Under the pieces are notes generated by a model that was not told the origin of the DNA, ran no database searches, and was given only the letters and a program-made list of their open reading frames with translations. From positions 1-36,014 of the forward strand of contig CAKZLD010000170.1 of NCBI GenBank assembly GCA_937125135.1: a stretch of DNA of 36,014 nt, written 5' to 3'. Position numbers and translations under genes: made by a program. Source of the DNA: an uncultured Ignavibacterium sp. Its GTDB lineage: Bacteria; Bacteroidota; Ignavibacteria; Ignavibacteriales; Ignavibacteriaceae. Shown piece by piece: positions 7,727 through 16,400 of the stretch; positions within the stretch are counted from its first letter, which is position 1; each line of letters opens with the position of its first letter.

Positions 7727-8657
7727 TTTCAACCTCTGCTTTGATGCTGTTTCCAACTTGTTCTTTTTCAGCTGTTGAATTAACTATTTCCTTTGCTTGA
7801 CTCATCATAATTTTATTTAAATCGGGGATAGGATTAAACTTTGCGAATTTTACAAGATCAGCATTTGTAAAAAACTCTTCAGTAGTTTTTAATATTTCAT
7901 TAGCCTCAGAAATTTTTTCAAGATATTCAATTTGTTCAGAAGAAGTAAGTTCAAGAGCAGGAAATTGAAATCTCTTTTCAAAATATTCACGAACAATTTC
8001 TGTAATTCTTGAGTGATACTCTTTAACCTTTCCTGACTGCCAGAGTCTTTCTCTTTCAAGTTCATCAAGTTTTGCTAAAGCAACAACGTGGCAAGGCAAA
8101 ACAATCTCTGGCTCTTTAGACTCAATTGTTTTCTTTTTCCTGAGTTTCTTAATAAGAAAATAAGTTGCGATTATCAGTGCTAATGCTAACAAAACCCATA
8201 ATATTATTTCAACAATATCTAACGGGATTAAAATTGGTGATTTCACATCTTTAATATCTTGTCCAGCTTCGATTGGTAATGAATGAACTTTTATCAAAAC
8301 GGAATCAGAATAAATTTTGTTTGTATCTAATCCCGAAATAAAAATGAAAGTAAAAGATGGAATCGAAACTATTGCGGAATCATAATAGGATAAGACAAAA
8401 TTCTTTTTGAATGAAACTAAGTTTTCAACTGTATCATATTTTGTTTCAATCTCATTTATAATTTCAAATTTCTTTAGACTGTCTTTGAATGATGGTGCCA
8501 GTAGTTTATAATCTTTTGGATAGTTTGTTTCAATTTGTAGATTGATCAAGTCACCAATAAGATAGTCGGTTGTATCTGTTTTCACTTCAACTTTCAATTG
8601 AGCAAAAACATTTGAAATCATTAGCAAGAAAACAACAAACAGAATTCTTATTACCAT
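7719..8657 (-). CDS. bat-operon membrane protein: periplasmic beta domain, one TM helix, DUF4381-like cytosolic tail
   Basis: 312 aa. A signal peptide (to about residue 19, ...SNVFA then QLK) is followed by a BatD-like beta domain (about 20-130: VKTDTTDYLIGDLINLQIE, FVLSYYDSAIVSIPSF), a transmembrane helix (149-169), a Lys-rich stop-transfer, and a helical domain with LAKLDELERERLWQSG and KEYHSRITEIVREYFEKRF. That last part resembles DUF4381, which is commonly encoded beside DUF58/VWA/MoxR genes. I infer that it couples the periplasmic Bat module to cytosolic MoxR. It overlaps the DUF58 gene by 7 nt and batA by 8 nt. No gene name is certain. Confidence 0.72.
   Translation of the reverse strand: MVIRILFVVFLLMISNVFAQLKVEVKTDTTDYLIGDLINLQIETNYPKDYKLLAPSFKDSLKKFEIINEIETKYDTVENLVSFKKNFVLSYYDSAIVSIPSFTFIFISGLDTNKIYSDSVLIKVHSLPIEAGQDIKDVKSPILIPLDIVEIILWVLLALALIIATYFLIKKLRKKKTIESKEPEIVLPCHVVALAKLDELERERLWQSGKVKEYHSRITEIVREYFEKRFQFPALELTSSEQIEYLEKISEANEILKTTEEFFTNADLVKFAKFNPIPDLNKIMMSQAKEIVNSTAEKEQVGNSIKAEVENV
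7733..7737 (-). promoter_or_regulatory. ribosome binding site fixing the batA start
   Basis: AGAGG on the minus strand, 6 nt before the ATG at 7726 and inside the 3' end of the upstream gene. It favours the shorter batA product with a proper N-terminal membrane anchor. Confidence 0.6.
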
Positions 8658-9526
8658 CTCTTTTCTCTTACCTTGAAAAATTGCACAAGTGGTTTGATAT
8701 AATCCTCGCCAGTGATAATCTGAATGCTATCAATCTTATTCAATCTAAAAAGATATTTCCTTTTGTTTACTAACTCTGATTTTCTTTTTCTATAATTATT
8801 TAGAAAACTTCTGCTCGAAGTATCAACGAAAAATTCTTGATTAGTTTCAGCATCAAAAAATTTTACCAGACCAATATTTAAAAGCTCACTCTCACGAATA
8901 TCTTCGATGGATAGTGCAATGAAATCATGCTTTTTACTAACAACACTCAATATCTTTTCATACCCTTCATCAATAAAATCTGAAATGAAGAAAACAATCG
9001 AACGTTTTTTGATTGTGTGATTCAAAAACTCCATCGCATTACTGAGATTAGTTTTGTTTCCTTCTGGTTTGAAAGAAAGAATTTCACGAACAATTCTCAA
9101 AACGTGTTTTCTTCCTTTGCGGGGTGGAACAAACTTTTCAATTTTATCAGTAAAAAGAATCAATCCAACTTTATCATTATTCTTCAATGCTGAGAAAGAA
9201 AGAATAGCACTTATTTCTGCTGCAACTTTCTGTTTCGTTTTTTGCTTCGTCCCAAATGAAAGAGAACCGCTCAAATCAATCATCAAAATAACAGTAAGTT
9301 CTCTCTCCTCTTCAAAAATTTTCACGAAAGGATGTCCAAATCGAGCTGTAACATTCCAATCAATATTTCTGATGTCATCACCGAACTGATATTCACGTAC
9401 TTCAGAGAATTCCATTCCTTTTCCTTTGAACACGGAATGATATTCTCCCGAAAAGACCTGATTGACAAGTCCTTTCGTTCGTATTTCAATTTCACGAACT
9501 TGTTTTAGTAATTCTTTGTCAATCAT
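8651..9526 (-). CDS. DUF58 protein with von Willebrand factor A-type fold
   Basis: 291 aa, cytosolic by sequence (no signal or membrane segment). The DUF58 signature is clear: GMEFSEVREYQFGDDIRN followed by IDWNVTAR (about 38-62). The MIDAS-like DLSGS sits at 84-88. DUF58 proteins are nearly always encoded next to MoxR AAA+ ATPases and are thought to act as the adaptor that delivers a substrate or cofactor to it. Here the gene starts 2 nt after the moxR stop. No strong Shine-Dalgarno sequence is present, consistent with translational coupling. Confidence 0.9.
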   Translation of the reverse strand: MIDKELLKQVREIEIRTKGLVNQVFSGEYHSVFKGKGMEFSEVREYQFGDDIRNIDWNVTARFGHPFVKIFEEERELTVILMIDLSGSLSFGTKQKTKQKVAAEISAILSFSALKNNDKVGLILFTDKIEKFVPPRKGRKHVLRIVREILSFKPEGNKTNLSNAMEFLNHTIKKRSIVFFISDFIDEGYEKILSVVSKKHDFIALSIEDIRESELLNIGLVKFFDAETNQEFFVDTSSRSFLNNYRKRKSELVNKRKYLFRLNKIDSIQIITGEDYIKPLVQFFKVREKRW

Positions 9527-9528
9527 TA

Positions 9529-10512
9529 TTATGGAACTTCGACTCTGTTGAGAATTTCTTTTATGATATCTTCACTTGTTAAGTCTTCAGCTTCTGCTTC
9601 ATAGGAAATTGCAATACGATGTCGCAAAACATCATAACAAATTGCACGAACATCTTCAGGAACAACATAACCTCTTCTTTTAATGAAAGCCATCGCTTTT
9701 GCACCTAAAGCCAAATTGATAGATGCTCTTGGCGATGCTCCGTAATTTATCAGATGAGTTAAATCTTTAAGATTAAATTTCTCTGGTTGACGTGTGGCAA
9801 AAACTATGTCCAAAATATATTTCTCAATTTTTTCATCAAGATAAACTTCGTGGATAATATCTCTTGCTTTCAAAATTTCCTGAGGATTGACTACCTGATT
9901 CACACTTGCATTTTCACCACTGATATTTTGTCGCATAATTTTCTGTTCTTCATCTCGCGAAGGATAATCAATCTTTACCTTTAACATAAACCTATCAACC
10001 TGAGCTTCAGGCAGTGGATAAGTTCCTTCCTGTTCAATAGGATTTTGTGTTGCTAAAACGAGAAACGGCTCTTCTAATTTAAATGTCTGTTCTCCGATTG
10101 TAACTTGCCTTTCTTGCATTGCTTCGAGTAAAGCAGACTGAACTTTTGCAGGTGCACGATTTATTTCATCAGCCAAAATGAAGTTCGCAAAAATTGGTCC
10201 CTTGCGTATAAAAAAGTTTCCATCTTTCTGGTTATAGATTTGAGTGCCGATTAAGTCTGCTGGCAATAAATCAGGAGTGAACTGAATTCTTTGAAACTTC
10301 GACTTCATAGCAGAAGACAAAGTTTTAATCGCCAGAGTTTTTGCAAGTCCAGGAACACCTTCCAAAAGAATGTGACCATTAGCCAGAAGTCCAATTACTA
10401 ATCTCTCAACCATCTGCTTCTGACCCACGATTACTTTTGAAATTTCAAGAAATAAAGTGTCTATGAACGCACTTTCCTGTTTAATTTTTTCGTTTAATGC
10501 AGCTATATCCAA
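9529..10512 (-). CDS. moxR: MoxR-family AAA+ ATPase
   Basis: 327 aa counted from the TTG at 10512. That start has AAGAGG 6 nt upstream and gives the usual MoxR N-terminus; a longer reading from a TTG at 10551 would overlap the likely -7 promoter element. Walker A is GVPGLAKT (52-59), Walker B with the sensor region is FILADEINRAP (111 onward), and TQNPIEQEGTYPLPEAQ/DRF is typical of the MoxR subfamily. MoxR ATPases act as chaperones that activate or remodel VWA-protein complexes, fitting the DUF58, BatA and BatB genes downstream. First gene of the bat operon. Confidence 0.92.
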   Translation of the reverse strand: MDIAALNEKIKQESAFIDTLFLEISKVIVGQKQMVERLVIGLLANGHILLEGVPGLAKTLAIKTLSSAMKSKFQRIQFTPDLLPADLIGTQIYNQKDGNFFIRKGPIFANFILADEINRAPAKVQSALLEAMQERQVTIGEQTFKLEEPFLVLATQNPIEQEGTYPLPEAQVDRFMLKVKIDYPSRDEEQKIMRQNISGENASVNQVVNPQEILKARDIIHEVYLDEKIEKYILDIVFATRQPEKFNLKDLTHLINYGASPRASINLALGAKAMAFIKRRGYVVPEDVRAICYDVLRHRIAISYEAEAEDLTSEDIIKEILNRVEVP

Positions 10513-10518
10513 TTTAAA

Positions 10519-10524
10519 CCTCTT
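10519..10524 (-). promoter_or_regulatory. ribosome binding site fixing the moxR TTG start
   Basis: AAGAGG on the minus strand, 6 nt before the TTG at 10512. No ATG is available nearby, so this site decides the start. Confidence 0.65.
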
Positions 10525-10548
10525 AAATTTTTGCTTTTTTGACGGGTG

Positions 10549-10579
10549 CAAACTTAATTATGTTGCAAACTCGGAACAA
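10549..10579 (-). promoter_or_regulatory. predicted Bacteroidota-type promoter of the bat operon
   Basis: The minus strand carries TTG (10579-10577), 20 nt, then TAAGTTTG (10556-10549), an exact match to the TAnnTTTG -7 element used by the primary sigma factor of Bacteroidota. Transcription would begin a few bases further on, leaving a leader of about 30 nt that includes the AAGAGG ribosome site of moxR. This is the best of the promoter candidates in the window, but it rests on consensus match only. Confidence 0.45.
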
Positions 10580-10595
10580 GATTCATAATTCTGCT

Positions 10596-10624
10596 TTGTA
10601 TTTTTGATAAAAAAATTTTATTTG
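10596..10624 (+). promoter_or_regulatory. possible promoter of the HAD phosphatase gene
   Basis: TTG (10596-10598), 20 nt, then TATTTG (10619-10624), ending 2 nt before the ATG; no Shine-Dalgarno sequence is seen. A separate TATTTTTG at 10599-10606 matches TAnnTTTG but lacks a well-placed TTG. Weak evidence in A/T-rich DNA. Confidence 0.25.
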
Positions 10625-10626
10625 AT

Positions 10627-11274
10627 ATGAACCCAAAATTCAAAGGCGTAATTTTCGATATTGATGGAACTTTGACCTACACGAATCAATTGATATTCGA
10701 TTCATTCAATCATATAACCGTTAAATATTTGGACAGAGCTTATTCAAAAGAAGAAATTATTGCTTTATTCGGGCCTACAGAAGATGTGATCTTTAAACAG
10801 CTATTTCCTAACAAGTTTGAAGAAGTCAAAAAAGATTATTACGAATATTATCATCAGAATCACAGTATCGCTTTGCTTTATGATGGAATAAAAGAATTGT
10901 TAATTGATTTAAAAAAATCCGAGTGTATTCTTGGAATTTACACTGGCAAAGGAAGAACCTCATCTTTAATCACATTGAATTTTTTGGGTGTTCGTGAGCT
11001 ATTCGATTTAATTATAACTGGCGATGATGTTGAAAATCATAAACCATCACCAGAAGGAATAATGAAATTTATGAATGAATTTAAATTGATGAATAATCAA
11101 GTCATTATGATTGGAGATGCTGTTTCAGATATTCAGGCAGCGAGAGATTCTGGAGTTGAAATTGCCTCTGTGATTTGGGATAGCTATTCAGCGGAAAAAG
11201 TTAAATCACTTAATCCTGAAAAATGTTTTTCAACTGTTGAAGAGTTAAGAAATTTTTTATTCAAATTTCCTTAG
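10627..11274 (+). CDS. HAD-superfamily hydrolase, phosphoglycolate phosphatase-like
   Basis: 215 aa, cytosolic. All HAD motifs are present: FDIDGTLT (nucleophile D11, acid/base D13), the Thr of YTGKGR (motif II), the Lys of NHKPSP (motif III) and GDAVSDIQAAR (motif IV, metal-binding acids). The insertion after motif I gives the helical cap of the Gph/beta-phosphoglucomutase group. The reaction is likely phosphate-ester hydrolysis (phosphoglycolate, a pyrophosphate or a sugar phosphate); the substrate cannot be told from sequence. It stands alone on the plus strand, divergent from moxR and convergent with the beta-barrel gene, so it is probably its own transcription unit. Confidence 0.85.
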   Translation: MNPKFKGVIFDIDGTLTYTNQLIFDSFNHITVKYLDRAYSKEEIIALFGPTEDVIFKQLFPNKFEEVKKDYYEYYHQNHSIALLYDGIKELLIDLKKSECILGIYTGKGRTSSLITLNFLGVRELFDLIITGDDVENHKPSPEGIMKFMNEFKLMNNQVIMIGDAVSDIQAARDSGVEIASVIWDSYSAEKVKSLNPEKCFSTVEELRNFLFKFP

Positions 11275-11414
11275 AAGACTTCAAAAAAATTTCTTTATTA
11301 CAACCTAAACTCAACAGATTTGACGCAACTTATAATTTATCTTAGGTTAAAGTTAAATCAAACTCTGATAGTTCGATTCAATCATACTTATCTTAAATCT
11401 CTCAAGAGTAATCT

Positions 11415-12761
11415 TTAAAATTTTATTGGATAAACAAATGAGATTCTTGGCTCAATTCGTTTTTGAGGCTCAAATCCAATAAGATTATTATTACTATCTC
11501 TGATTGGAGTAAAAGTCCAATTATATATCATTGAAACTAAAATGTATTCAATTGGTTTATAACCAAGTTCAGCAAAAAGATATGATCTATCATCTAATTT
11601 GAACAAGTCTTTTTCATCTTTGATGTTGATTTTGTCATAGCCTGCTCTGAAAACAAATGAAGCATTTTCTGGTTCAACAGATGTTCGAAGATTTAATATT
11701 CCACTGCTCGGAGCTTTATCCAATCTCTGATAACTTCCGAGAACATCAAAAAGATTTAATATTCTGACTAATAATTCTCCGTAATAACCATTTTGATTTT
11801 CAGTAATGGAGTTAACCAAATCAACTTTTGTGATATATGTATTCGAAGTAGGGTTCCCTTTGAATCTTTCAATTTCATACAAAGAATTGAAATAAGCTGG
11901 TAAATATTTTCCGTTGTTGATTCTTCTTTCTAATTTGGATGACAGAGAAACCAATCCAAGTCCATTAAAATTGAATTGAACACCCGTTGCAATACCGCTT
12001 CCGAAGTTCATCATTTTGTTATAATCAAAGTACAATAAAATTTTTGTCGAAGCAGATTTAATCAAAGGAAGTCCAACGTCAAACCCGACGAAAGAAACAT
12101 CTCCGCCATCTTTAACTACTTTGAATTCTCCTTTTGAATCAAAAAAACCACTATCAACTCTGGCTAAACTATTAAAGTCAGAGATAAGAGTAAGACCTAA
12201 TTCTAAATTGCTGATTATTGGCAGATTTGAAGCTGAAGTAAATTGAATCGGAAGAACATAACCTCTGACTCCCATTATTCCAGCTTGACCAAATGAGCTG
12301 TAAATAGACTCAAATCCGAATTTCCCGAAATTTATATCTGAAACAAGACCAATTCTTCTGTTATCGAAAGTGGGACTATTATTGTAATTGTTCATTATCG
12401 TTCCGTGACCAAGCGAATAGTAGCCTAACGAGCCAAGTCTCAAATAAACAGGTTCATCTTTCATTCCATATCGGATATAACGAATGATACTGAGATAATC
12501 TGTGAATTCATTAAAGTTTTCTTTTCTTAATTTACCTGAAGATTCGAAATCAAGAATTAAATCTAAACCAACACCGAAATTCATAAATGAAATTTCAGGT
12601 TGAAATCCAATTCTATAATGAGGTTTATTATCAATCCAGTTTAATCCAAATCCACCAGAGATATTCCCCTCATCGGGTTTTGGATAATTAAAAGTTTGAG
12701 AAAAAATTAGCGTGCAATTAAGTAACGCTAATAAAGTTGATCTAAATAAAAAGTTTTTCAT
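11415..12761 (-). CDS. predicted outer-membrane beta-barrel protein of unknown function
   Basis: 448 aa. The N-terminus is a signal peptide (MKNFLFRSTLLALLNCTLIFS, cleavage before QTF probable). The rest alternates polar and hydrophobic/aromatic residues in short strands joined by Gly/Asn/Asp turns, and the chain ends in FVYPIKF with a terminal Phe, as outer-membrane barrels do. A conserved-looking patch is YLRLGSLGYYSLGHGT (about 105-120). It does not show the signatures I know for PorV or other named T9SS barrels. It lies 7 nt after the small T9SS-cargo gene and is the last gene of the 13-gene run, so it may be a surface anchor or export partner for the C25 protein; that is inference from position only. 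Confidence 0.7.
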   Translation of the reverse strand: MKNFLFRSTLLALLNCTLIFSQTFNYPKPDEGNISGGFGLNWIDNKPHYRIGFQPEISFMNFGVGLDLILDFESSGKLRKENFNEFTDYLSIIRYIRYGMKDEPVYLRLGSLGYYSLGHGTIMNNYNNSPTFDNRRIGLVSDINFGKFGFESIYSSFGQAGIMGVRGYVLPIQFTSASNLPIISNLELGLTLISDFNSLARVDSGFFDSKGEFKVVKDGGDVSFVGFDVGLPLIKSASTKILLYFDYNKMMNFGSGIATGVQFNFNGLGLVSLSSKLERRINNGKYLPAYFNSLYEIERFKGNPTSNTYITKVDLVNSITENQNGYYGELLVRILNLFDVLGSYQRLDKAPSSGILNLRTSVEPENASFVFRAGYDKINIKDEKDLFKLDDRSYLFAELGYKPIEYILVSMIYNWTFTPIRDSNNNLIGFEPQKRIEPRISFVYPIKF

Positions 12762-12768
12762 AATTCAC

Positions 12769-13491
12769 CTATTTTTTAAGTATCATTTTTCTTGTTTGAA
12801 TAAATCCATCAGCACTCATTTGGTAGATATAAACACCACTTGACAAATCTGACGGTGCATTAAATTTCAACAAATATAAACCAGCTGATAGAAAGTCATT
12901 TAACAAAGTTGCTATTTCTTTTCCAAGGATATCATAAACTTTTACGGAAACATTTGATGGTTTTACAACTGAAATAAAAATTTGTGTTGATGGATTAAAA
13001 GGATTTGGAAAATTCTGACCGAGATGAAAAGATCCGGGAAGAATCTCTGAGAATTGATATTCAACACTCGTTACGTGAAAATTCACGTGAATAGTATCAG
13101 AATACTCAAATGAACCATCGGTGTTTATTTGTTTTAATCTATAAACATAAATTGAAGTATCTACAACTGTTGTATCCCAGAATGTATAATGTTTTGGTGA
13201 ATTACTATTTCCGTGTCCGAATTCAAAGCCAATGGTTTCCCAGACTAATGGCTGCAATTTGGAGCGCTGAATATCAAATCCATAATTATTAATCTCCGTA
13301 GCCGTACCCCATCGAATTAATATTCTATCACTGAAAGCATAACCTTCAAAGTATATCAAAGTAACAGGAAGAGGTTCATCATGTGTGTTATTAGTTAAGC
13401 TATTGCCATAATTATCTGAATTACTCTGTGGAGTAATTTTGGCGTAAAAAAGAATAAATGCTAAAAATGAAAAAGCAATTAATTTTTTCAT
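12769..13491 (-). CDS. small secreted protein: one beta domain plus T9SS type A sorting tail
   Basis: 240 aa from the ATG at 13491 (a TTG two codons earlier is also in frame). It has a signal peptide (about 1-19), a short linker, then a domain beginning LPVTLIYFEGYAFSDRILIR and WGTATEINNYGFDIQRS (about 41-78) with HYTFWDTTV and YVYRLKQINTDGSFEYSD. This module usually sits just before the sorting tail of much larger secreted proteins in Ignavibacteriota. The C-terminal 85 residues are a T9SS type A tail (LGQNFPNPFNPST at 158, VKVYDILGKEI at 184, GVYIYQM at 219, KMILKK end). So the mature protein is little more than the adaptor domain. It lies 8 nt after the C25 peptidase gene. Confidence 0.82.
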   Translation of the reverse strand: MKKLIAFSFLAFILFYAKITPQSNSDNYGNSLTNNTHDEPLPVTLIYFEGYAFSDRILIRWGTATEINNYGFDIQRSKLQPLVWETIGFEFGHGNSNSPKHYTFWDTTVVDTSIYVYRLKQINTDGSFEYSDTIHVNFHVTSVEYQFSEILPGSFHLGQNFPNPFNPSTQIFISVVKPSNVSVKVYDILGKEIATLLNDFLSAGLYLLKFNAPSDLSSGVYIYQMSADGFIQTRKMILKK

Positions 13492-13499
13492 ATTCAAAA

Positions 13500-16400
13500 T
13501 TACTTCAATATTGCCAATTTCTGAACTGCAGTCTGAACTTTATCACCTTTTCGGATAATCACTTTATAAATATAAACACCATTAGCAATTGTATTACCAT
13601 CTTCATCCTGACCATTCCATTCTATTGTATTAAATGTATTGTTCAATAATCCAGCGGGAACATTTATTTCTTTTATAAGTCGTCCTGCAACTGTAAATAT
13701 TTTTATTCTCACTTCATCTGGAATTTGTGGAAGTCTGAAAGTAAAATATGTTTTGTCTTTGAAAGGATTGGGATAATTATATAAATCAATCAATGCAAGT
13801 TCTGAGGAAACATTAAAAATTAATTCATATCTATCATCACTGTTAATCTTATTTATCAAATTCTCGCCTACTATTCTTAAACTATGTTCACCGTCAGATA
13901 AAAACGGTTTAAACTTAACTAACAGAGTTCTGGTTGCTGAATCATTTTCTATCTGCATTGAGTTATAATGAATAAGTCTGTTATCTAAATAAAATTTTAT
14001 TGCTGTTGTATCATAAACAGGATAACGTGCTCCATATTTAATCTCAATTCTAATTTCTGGATTATTTGAAGTATAATCACCACTGTAAATGTGTAAGTCA
14101 TCAAAAAGAACTTTTGTCAAATTTGCTGTAGTCAGAGACGTAGTGTTTGTATCGGGTTTAGCGTAAAATGGAATAGAATAAAAATTATTCAACTTGGATA
14201 ATTCTTTTAATTTGTTTTCGTAATCCAAAACAAGTTTAAAGAACAATTGACCAACTCCATCGGAAGTATCATTTTTATAATGATAATATCCATAATAACT
14301 CTCGAATGAGCCAAGCGATGTAAATAGTGAATCAAAAACTACCCGTTCAGAATTATCTTTTCGTATAACCGATAATTGGACTTTGAACGAATCAGCTGAA
14401 ACTTCTCCGAGATTCATAAATCCAAAATTTATTTTCAATGAATCATTAAATTCTACGGTATCTTTATTAGTCTTTACTAATTGATAATTAGTTGCCAACT
14501 CTGGTAATCCTTTGTACCTTACTCCTAATGAATTAATTGAGGGACTTTCATAATTTTGATTACGATATAATTTTGCCTGCAATTTAATCTTAGGATATAC
14601 TGAAGGATTGATATAAGAAATATTAGTAGAATCACCTATAAATGTAACAGCTTCTAAACTATCAACACTACCATCTACTTTAACTCCGAGTGGATTAAAA
14701 ACTAAATTCGTACCTGCCGGTTGATTTGTATTTTTGAATACATCCTGCCACTGACTTGAATTACTTATCAATGGAAAAACAACTGTTCCGGAATCACTTA
14801 AAACAGATTTACTAACTTCAATTTCTGCTATTCCCTCAAATCTTTTCTTGTAAGCCTCAGGAACAGAGCCGATCGGTGCACCTTTTCTTCCAATCATACA
14901 CCAGGATTCTCTGTACATTACACTATCAATGTATAGACTTCCTAAGGTTTTGATGGCATTTCTTACTGGTGTTCCGCTTGAAAAACCTAAAACAGATTGA
15001 GCAGCATCATCACTTACAGCCATTACTAAGTGTGTTCCCACTGGTAAATTATCAATATAAGCTTTTAATGAATCACCAGAAGGCGGATTTGGAAATACAA
15101 AATAACGGAAATCAAATGGTTGAAATGTTATAGTATCAATACGAGCAGTAACAATTCCCCAGAAAAAAGTATTTGACAATAGTTGTTGACCATTGTAAAT
15201 CATTGTAGCAAATTTTCCTGCTGTAGCTCCCGCAGATTGAATTTTTAGAGTGCTATTATTAAAATCCAAATCCCAGGATTTTGTAACTGGATTAAAACGA
15301 ACATTCTGAGTTTGAATATCATTTATTCTAAAAGTAGAATCTAAATACCAATCAAAAGAGTTTTCTACATTAGAAAAAGAATAAACTTCAGACCATTGAG
15401 AATTTGGACTATTTACTCTTATTCTCCAATAATATCTTGATGATTGAGATAAAAGTGGTAATTCAATTTTAGAATAAAGAGTATCAAAATTTTTTATTAT
15501 ATCAATTGGATTATTAAACTCAATATTATCAGAAACTTGCAAATGTAACTGCTCAAAACTTTCAGTAACCTTGAATGAAGGATTTATGATGAGCAAACTG
15601 TCTTTTTTAGATATGTAAAATTTCTCCTTTTCCAAAGGCAAAACTGAAGTTGAAAACACATTGTAATTCAGTGAAACATAATTATCATCTTCATAAATTT
15701 CATTTATTTCATTATTCAAGTCGAGTTGAATTTCCAATCTATGATTACCCGGTTTACTTTTAATAGGAATTTTAGTTCTTATTAGATAATTATAACGTGG
15801 AATTGCTAATCTTAAATTATAATTGAAATTAATTGAATCTTTATAAAAATCTTTAATTGAAATATTGAAAGAATCAGCACTAACTATTCCATAATTATAA
15901 AAATTTATATCAATAGAAAGAGAGTCCTCTGAATCATTAGGGAAATTATTATTAATCTTTATTGAACTATTATTGATAAATAAATTGGGTTTTGCGGGGA
16001 CTTTCATTTTGATTATCGGATCACCAAATAATATATTACAATAAGTAAAAACTTTATTAACATCACCTGTTCCGGTTAAAACTAACTGTTTGATTTTGGC
16101 AAGATTATGTGCAGCTCCGAATTCTTTGACAGTGTCTAATAAAAGTTGTGAATAAAAATATTCCGGAAACCTAAGAGATGTTGATAAATAACCGAATGAT
16201 GAATTACCCGCATAAGCAATAGCTTGTCCATCAATACTTGCATTAGTAAACACCTCTCCAAAACTCTCTATATCTGGCTCTGCAAATCTTCCGGTTGAAC
16301 ATCCGAAATCTGTTATCAAAGGTTTTTTATTTTGTGATAAATTTTTCAGATCACGCACATTCACAATTCCATTGTCCCAGGTTTGAGTACCTGAGTGACC

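Noticed and set aside
7727-7756. Longer batA reading from the ATG at 7756
   Set aside because: It adds a polar lead before the membrane anchor and lacks the AGAGG site found before 7726.
10513-10551. Longer moxR reading from a TTG at 10551
   Set aside because: No ribosome site precedes it and it overlaps the likely -7 element; the TTG at 10512 has AAGAGG at good spacing.
11302-11348. Inverted repeat AACCTAA...TTAGGTT in the convergent gap between the HAD gene and the beta-barrel gene
   Set aside because: Only 7 bp with a 33-nt spacer and no clear T tract at the right place; a chance match is likely. The 140-nt gap (11275-11414) shows no other structure I can support, though a terminator would be expected.
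11388-11414. Short CTC/GAG hairpin downstream of the beta-barrel gene
   Set aside because: Stem of 3-4 bp is too weak to call a terminator.
11415-12761. Identity as PorV, the usual neighbour of PorU
   Set aside because: The FadL/PorV-type N-terminal pattern with an early Met-Gly-Gly and Asn-Pro-Ala is not present; only position would support it.
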